Below are positions 15,702-19,150 of a DNA stretch of 19,150 bases, in pieces. Source of the stretch: Wenzhouxiangella sp. Lineage in GTDB: Bacteria > Pseudomonadota > Gammaproteobacteria > Xanthomonadales > Wenzhouxiangellaceae. Location of the stretch: positions 1 through 19,150 of the forward strand of contig SLJA01000013.1 of the NCBI GenBank assembly GCA_007135355.1, read 5' to 3'. Both the position numbers and the translations under genes were made by a program. Positions within the stretch are counted from its first letter, which is position 1, and each line of letters starts with the position of its first letter. Under the pieces are notes generated by a model. It was not told where the DNA came from. It saw nothing but the letters and a program-made list of their open reading frames with translations, and ran no database searches.

Positions 15702-17645
15702 TCAGCGATTCATCCGGTTGCCGATCAGATCATCGACCACACTCGGGTCAGCCAGGGTCGAGGTGTCACCCAGGTTGCCGTAATCGTTTTCGGCGATCTT
15801 GCGCAGGATGCGCCGCATGATCTTGCCCGAACGAGTTTTGGGCAGACCGGGCGCGTACTGAATGAAGTCGGGCTTGGCGATGGGGCCGATGCGTTCCCGG
15901 ACCCACTGCGACAGCTCGCCGATCAGGCCGTCGCTGAACTCGTAACCGGCCGTCAGCGTGACATAGGCGTAAATGCCCTGACCCTTGATGTCATGCGGGA
16001 AGCCGACCACGGCCGCCTCGGCCACGGCCGGATGGGCAACCAGGGCGGATTCGATTTCCGCCGTGCCCATGCGATGACCGGAGACATTGAGCACATCATC
16101 CATGCGCCCGGTGATCCAGTAATAGCCGTCCTCGTCGCGGCGCGCGCCGTCACCCGTGAAGTAAACGTTGTTGAAGGTGGCGAAATAAGTCTGGAAAAAG
16201 CGCTCATGATCGCCGTAAATGGTGCGCATCTGCCCGGGCCACGAGCCTTTGAGGATCAGTGCGCCGCTGGTCGCTCCCTCCAGCTCGTTGCCGTCGGTAT
16301 CGACCAGAGCGGGCTGAACACCGAAGAACGGCTTGGTCGCCGAGCCGGGCTTCAGATCCGTGGCGTAGGGCAGGGGCGAAATCAGGACTCCGCCGGTTTC
16401 GGTCTGCCACCAGGTGTCCACAATCGGACAACGCCCGTCACCGACAACGTGGTAGTACCACTCCCAGGCTTGCGGATTGATCGGTTCACCGACGCTGCCC
16501 AGCACCCGCAGGGACTTGCGCGAGTACTGCTTGACGGGTTCGTCGCCGTCGCGCATGAGCGCGCGGATGGCGGTCGGGGCGGTGTAGAAACTGTTGACCT
16601 GGTGCTTGTCGACAACCTGCCAGAAACGCGAGTTGTCCGGGTAGCTGGGCACGCCCTCGAACATCAGCGTGGTGGCGCGATTGGCGAGCGGACCATAAAC
16701 GATATAGCTGTGGCCGGTGACCCAGCCGACATCGGCGGTGCACCAGTAGATATCCCCGGGCCGGTAATCGAATACCAGCTCGTGGGTCATGGCGGCATAC
16801 AGCAGGTAGCCACCGGTGGTGTGTAGCACGCCTTTGGGCTTGCCGGTGGAGCCGGAGGTATAGAGAATGAACAGCGGGTCCTCGGCGCCCATTTCTTCGG
16901 GCTCACACCAGGCCTCGGCCTGGGCGGTGATTTCCTCGTACCACAGATCCCGGCTGTCGTCCCAGGCAATGTCACCGCCGGTGCGCTTGACCACGATGAC
17001 TTTATCCACCGTGGTCACATCGTCCTGTGCCAGCGCCTTGTCGACGTTGGCCTTGAGCGGAACTTTCTTGCCCCCGCGCACGCTCTGGTCGGCGGTGATC
17101 ACGACCGAAGAATTGCAGTCGGTGATGCGATTGGCCAGCGCCTCCGGCGAAAAACCGCCGAAAACGATGGAGTGAATGGCGCCGATCCGAGCACAGGCCA
17201 GCATGGCCACCGCGGCTTCCGGAATCATGGGCAAGTACAGGGTGACCCGATCGCCCTTGCCGACGCCCTGAGCTTTCAGCGCATTGGCCAGCCGGCAAAC
17301 CTTTTCATGCAGCTGGCGATAGCTGATGTGCTGGCTGGTGTTCGGATCGTCGCCTTCCCAGATAATGGCGGTCTGATCGCCGTGTTCCTCGAGATGGCGA
17401 TCCAGGCAGTTGTAGCTGACATTGAGCGTGCCGTCTTCGAACCAGCGGATGTGGAGGTCCTGCTCGCTGAAAGAGCAGTCCATGACCTTGGTAAAGGGCT
17501 TGATCCAGTCGAGTCGACTGCGCGCCTGTTCGGCCCAGAAGCCTTCAGGGTCGTCGATGGAGCGACGGTAGAGGGTTTCGTAGTCCGCGGCGCTCATCAA
17601 TGCCTGATTGTCGGACGGTGCGGGGTAGATTTTTTCTTCGCTCAT
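15702..17645 (-). CDS. acs: Acetyl-CoA synthetase
   Basis: The 647-aa enzyme converts acetate, ATP and CoA to acetyl-CoA, AMP and pyrophosphate through an acetyl-adenylate. Full family motifs are present: the phosphate loop YTSGSTGKPKG (about 262-272), GWVTGHSYIVYGPL, WWQTETGG (about 411-418), TGDGARRDEDGYYWITGRMDD, and the C-terminal PKTRSGKIMRR. Its K608 is the lysine that is reversibly acetylated in well-studied Acs proteins. Length is normal for the family. The ATG at 17645 follows AGGGA by 4 nt. Transcription is expected from the activator-type promoter at 17672-17721, with the CrbR-like gene following in the same operon. Confidence 0.98.
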   Translation of the reverse strand: MSEEKIYPAPSDNQALMSAADYETLYRRSIDDPEGFWAEQARSRLDWIKPFTKVMDCSFSEQDLHIRWFEDGTLNVSYNCLDRHLEEHGDQTAIIWEGDDPNTSQHISYRQLHEKVCRLANALKAQGVGKGDRVTLYLPMIPEAAVAMLACARIGAIHSIVFGGFSPEALANRITDCNSSVVITADQSVRGGKKVPLKANVDKALAQDDVTTVDKVIVVKRTGGDIAWDDSRDLWYEEITAQAEAWCEPEEMGAEDPLFILYTSGSTGKPKGVLHTTGGYLLYAAMTHELVFDYRPGDIYWCTADVGWVTGHSYIVYGPLANRATTLMFEGVPSYPDNSRFWQVVDKHQVNSFYTAPTAIRALMRDGDEPVKQYSRKSLRVLGSVGEPINPQAWEWYYHVVGDGRCPIVDTWWQTETGGVLISPLPYATDLKPGSATKPFFGVQPALVDTDGNELEGATSGALILKGSWPGQMRTIYGDHERFFQTYFATFNNVYFTGDGARRDEDGYYWITGRMDDVLNVSGHRMGTAEIESALVAHPAVAEAAVVGFPHDIKGQGIYAYVTLTAGYEFSDGLIGELSQWVRERIGPIAKPDFIQYAPGLPKTRSGKIMRRILRKIAENDYGNLGDTSTLADPSVVDDLIGNRMNR

Positions 17646-17671
17646 GCTTTCCCTGACTTTGCAAATGACCT

Positions 17672-17721
17672 GCGGTGAATTCTACTGATTGGGTTCGAGG
17701 CTCCCCATTCGACGTTAGTCG
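17672..17721 (-). promoter_or_regulatory. Predicted class II activator promoter of acs
   Basis: On the - strand, CGACTAACGTCG (17721-17710) is followed after 25 nt by TAGAAT (17684-17679), five of six matches to the sigma70 -10. No good -35 hexamer is present (GGGGAG in its place), which fits activator dependence. The site centre falls at about -43.5. The implied start is near 17672 with a leader of about 27 nt. Confidence 0.65.
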
Positions 17722-17728
17722 TGTCCTG

Positions 17729-17777
17729 AGACTTTGGTCGAATTCCCGCGGCGGCAGAGATTGCTATGCTCGGGAGG
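17729..17777 (+). promoter_or_regulatory. Predicted activator promoter of the porin gene, divergent from acs
   Basis: AGACTTTGGTCG (17729-17740) is a second copy of the motif, 19 bp from the acs-proximal copy. It is followed after 24 nt by TATGCT (17765-17770), which is preceded by TGC as an extended -10 (TGCTATGCT). The implied start is near 17777 with a leader of about 26 nt. Each divergent gene thus has its own proximal copy. Confidence 0.55.
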
Positions 17778-17802
17778 CTTGCTATCAAAAAGGACTATAG
17801 AG

Positions 17803-19137
17803 ATGCCGAAAAAGAGAGGGATGACGAAAGCGCTGGCCGCTGTGCTGACCGCGGGCTTGAGCATCTCGGCGGTTGCCGATGCCGATCCCAGCGAGCGCGA
17901 GCGCGCGCTCGAGCAGCGGGTTGCCGACCTGGAGCGCATGGTGCAGCAGCTGCTGGCCGAGCGCGAAGCACCGCCGCCCGCGCCACCGCCGGCGCCGGCG
18001 CGGGAAGAGATTGAGGAACTGCGCGCCGAAATTGCCCGGTTGGATGAGGACAAGGCGCGTCGGCCGTCCGGGGCCGGTACGGAATTCACGTTCACCGGTT
18101 TTCTCAAGCACGACATGATGTATAGCCGCTACAGCGGCGGCTCTGTCCCGCCCCGTGGCTTGCTGCGCGATTTCCATGTGCCGGGCCTGATTCCAGTCGG
18201 TGGCGAGGCCTCGACCACTGACTTCGATACCCATATCCGAGAGTCACGTTTCATTTTCAACGTTTTGCGGCCGGATGATGATCTGCAGGCTTATCTGGAG
18301 TTCGACTTTTCCGCCAACACCGGTGGCGATGAACGCCTCACCAACGCGACCAGCCCCAATATTCGACACGCATTCGTGCGCTGGAGAGGTTTGCTGGCCG
18401 GGCAGCACTGGACGACGTTTCAGAATCTGACTGCTTTTCCGGAAACGGTCGATTTCATCGGCATTACCGACGGCACGGTTTTTGTGCGTCAGGCCCAACT
18501 ACGCTACACCAACGGGCCCTGGCAAATGTCCATCGAAAACCCCGAGACCACTGTTACCCCGTTCGGCGGCGGCCCGCGCATCGTGACTGATACGGCCAAC
18601 ATCCCGGATGTGGTCCTGCGCTACAACCACAACGCTGATTGGGGTAACTTCACCGCGGCGATTCTGGGGCGCCAGCTGGGCATCGACGGTCCGGGCGGGA
18701 CTGATCGACAAACCGCTTTCGCCTTCAGCCTGTCCGGCAAGTTCGACATTGGTCGCAACGATGTGCGCTGGATGTTCTCCGGTGGTCCCGGTATCGGTCG
18801 TTATCTGGCCCTGAATACGGCCAACGACGCGGTGCTTGACCGGAATGGCAGCCTGCAGACGGTTGATGCCTATGGCGGTTATGTCGCCTATCGACACTTC
18901 TGGAGCGACCAGTGGCGGTCGAACTTCACCTTGGCGGCCTTCCGTGCCGATAATGACACCGATTTGACCGGGCTCAATGTGACTTCGCGCACGGAAAGCG
19001 CGCGCGTCAATCTGATTTACCAGGCCACTTCACATCTTCGCTTTGGCCTGGAGTATCAGTACGCCCGGCGCGAGATTGAATCCGGTGCGTCCGGCAATCT
19101 GAATCGTATCCAGTTTGCCACCATCCTCGGATTCTGA
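17803..19137 (+). CDS. DcaP-like outer-membrane porin
   Basis: The 444-aa protein has a signal peptide (MPKKRGMTKALAAVLTAGLS...AVADA, cleavage likely near residue 26). A short coiled coil follows (about 30-50), then a proline/alanine-rich linker and a second helical segment (about 66-82). From about residue 92 it is a beta-barrel (FTFTGFLKHDMMYSRYSGG) ending in the C-terminal Phe typical of BAM substrates (FATILGF). This is the layout of DcaP-family porins, whose N-terminal coiled coil trimerises in the periplasm and whose barrel passes negatively charged small molecules. ATG at 17803 with AAGGA 8-9 nt upstream starts the signal peptide; longer frames would bury it. Divergence from acs and the shared motif suggest a role in carboxylate entry, an inference. 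Confidence 0.85.
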   Translation: MPKKRGMTKALAAVLTAGLSISAVADADPSERERALEQRVADLERMVQQLLAEREAPPPAPPPAPAREEIEELRAEIARLDEDKARRPSGAGTEFTFTGFLKHDMMYSRYSGGSVPPRGLLRDFHVPGLIPVGGEASTTDFDTHIRESRFIFNVLRPDDDLQAYLEFDFSANTGGDERLTNATSPNIRHAFVRWRGLLAGQHWTTFQNLTAFPETVDFIGITDGTVFVRQAQLRYTNGPWQMSIENPETTVTPFGGGPRIVTDTANIPDVVLRYNHNADWGNFTAAILGRQLGIDGPGGTDRQTAFAFSLSGKFDIGRNDVRWMFSGGPGIGRYLALNTANDAVLDRNGSLQTVDAYGGYVAYRHFWSDQWRSNFTLAAFRADNDTDLTGLNVTSRTESARVNLIYQATSHLRFGLEYQYARREIESGASGNLNRIQFATILGF

Positions 19138-19150
19138 CGCGCTCCCTCCC

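Overview
The window is about 19 kb of GC-rich DNA with tightly packed bacterial genes. It looks like a gammaproteobacterial acetate-use and acetate-sensing locus. The gene set (acs, a CrbR/ErdR-like regulator, CrbS-like sensor kinases with transporter domains, a TIGR03647/TIGR03648-type symporter pair, a DnaQ-like exonuclease and a CBS/DUF294 protein) is known to cluster in Pseudomonas, Vibrio and Chromatiales-like lineages. I cannot assign a genus from sequence alone.

Layout from left to right. (1) 1-416 (+) is the 3' end of a DegQ/HtrA-type periplasmic protease. (2) 417-565 is a structured inverted-repeat element between convergent genes. (3) 566-7952 (-) is a five-gene operon read right to left: a 64-aa membrane protein, a 926-aa histidine kinase with an SLC5 domain, a receiver-only response regulator, a membrane-anchored degenerate kinase fused to a DEDDh exonuclease, and a cNMP/CBS/nucleotidyltransferase protein. 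Gene joints are very tight (3-nt gap, ATGA overlap, GTGA overlap, 27-nt gap). (4) 8037-8561 (-) is an unrecognised membrane-anchored protein. (5) 8667-10722 (-) holds a small-subunit (DUF4212) and large-subunit sodium:solute symporter pair. (6) 11021-14968 (+) is a 1315-aa hybrid SLC5-STAC-PAS-PAS-kinase-receiver protein resembling CrbS. (7) 15008-17645 (-) is acs followed by a LuxR-type response regulator resembling CrbR. (8) 17803-19137 (+) is a DcaP-like porin, divergent from acs.

The proposed logic is an outer-membrane porin and an inner-membrane symporter for uptake of a small carboxylate, Acs to activate acetate to acetyl-CoA, and two transporter-domain kinases plus a LuxR-type regulator to control them. 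The main new observation is a short palindromic motif, roughly CGAC-YAAN-GTCG. It sits a fixed 24-25 nt upstream of a -10-like hexamer at four promoters: acs, the porin, the symporter operon and the second-kinase operon. That is the position of a class II activator, centred near -43. It suggests one activator, most simply the CrbR-like protein encoded behind acs, drives all four units. The second notable feature is the pseudokinase-exonuclease and CBS-nucleotidyltransferase pair wired into the second kinase operon, which could be an uncharacterised nucleotide-based output arm. No tRNA, rRNA, CRISPR array, transposase or phage gene was seen.
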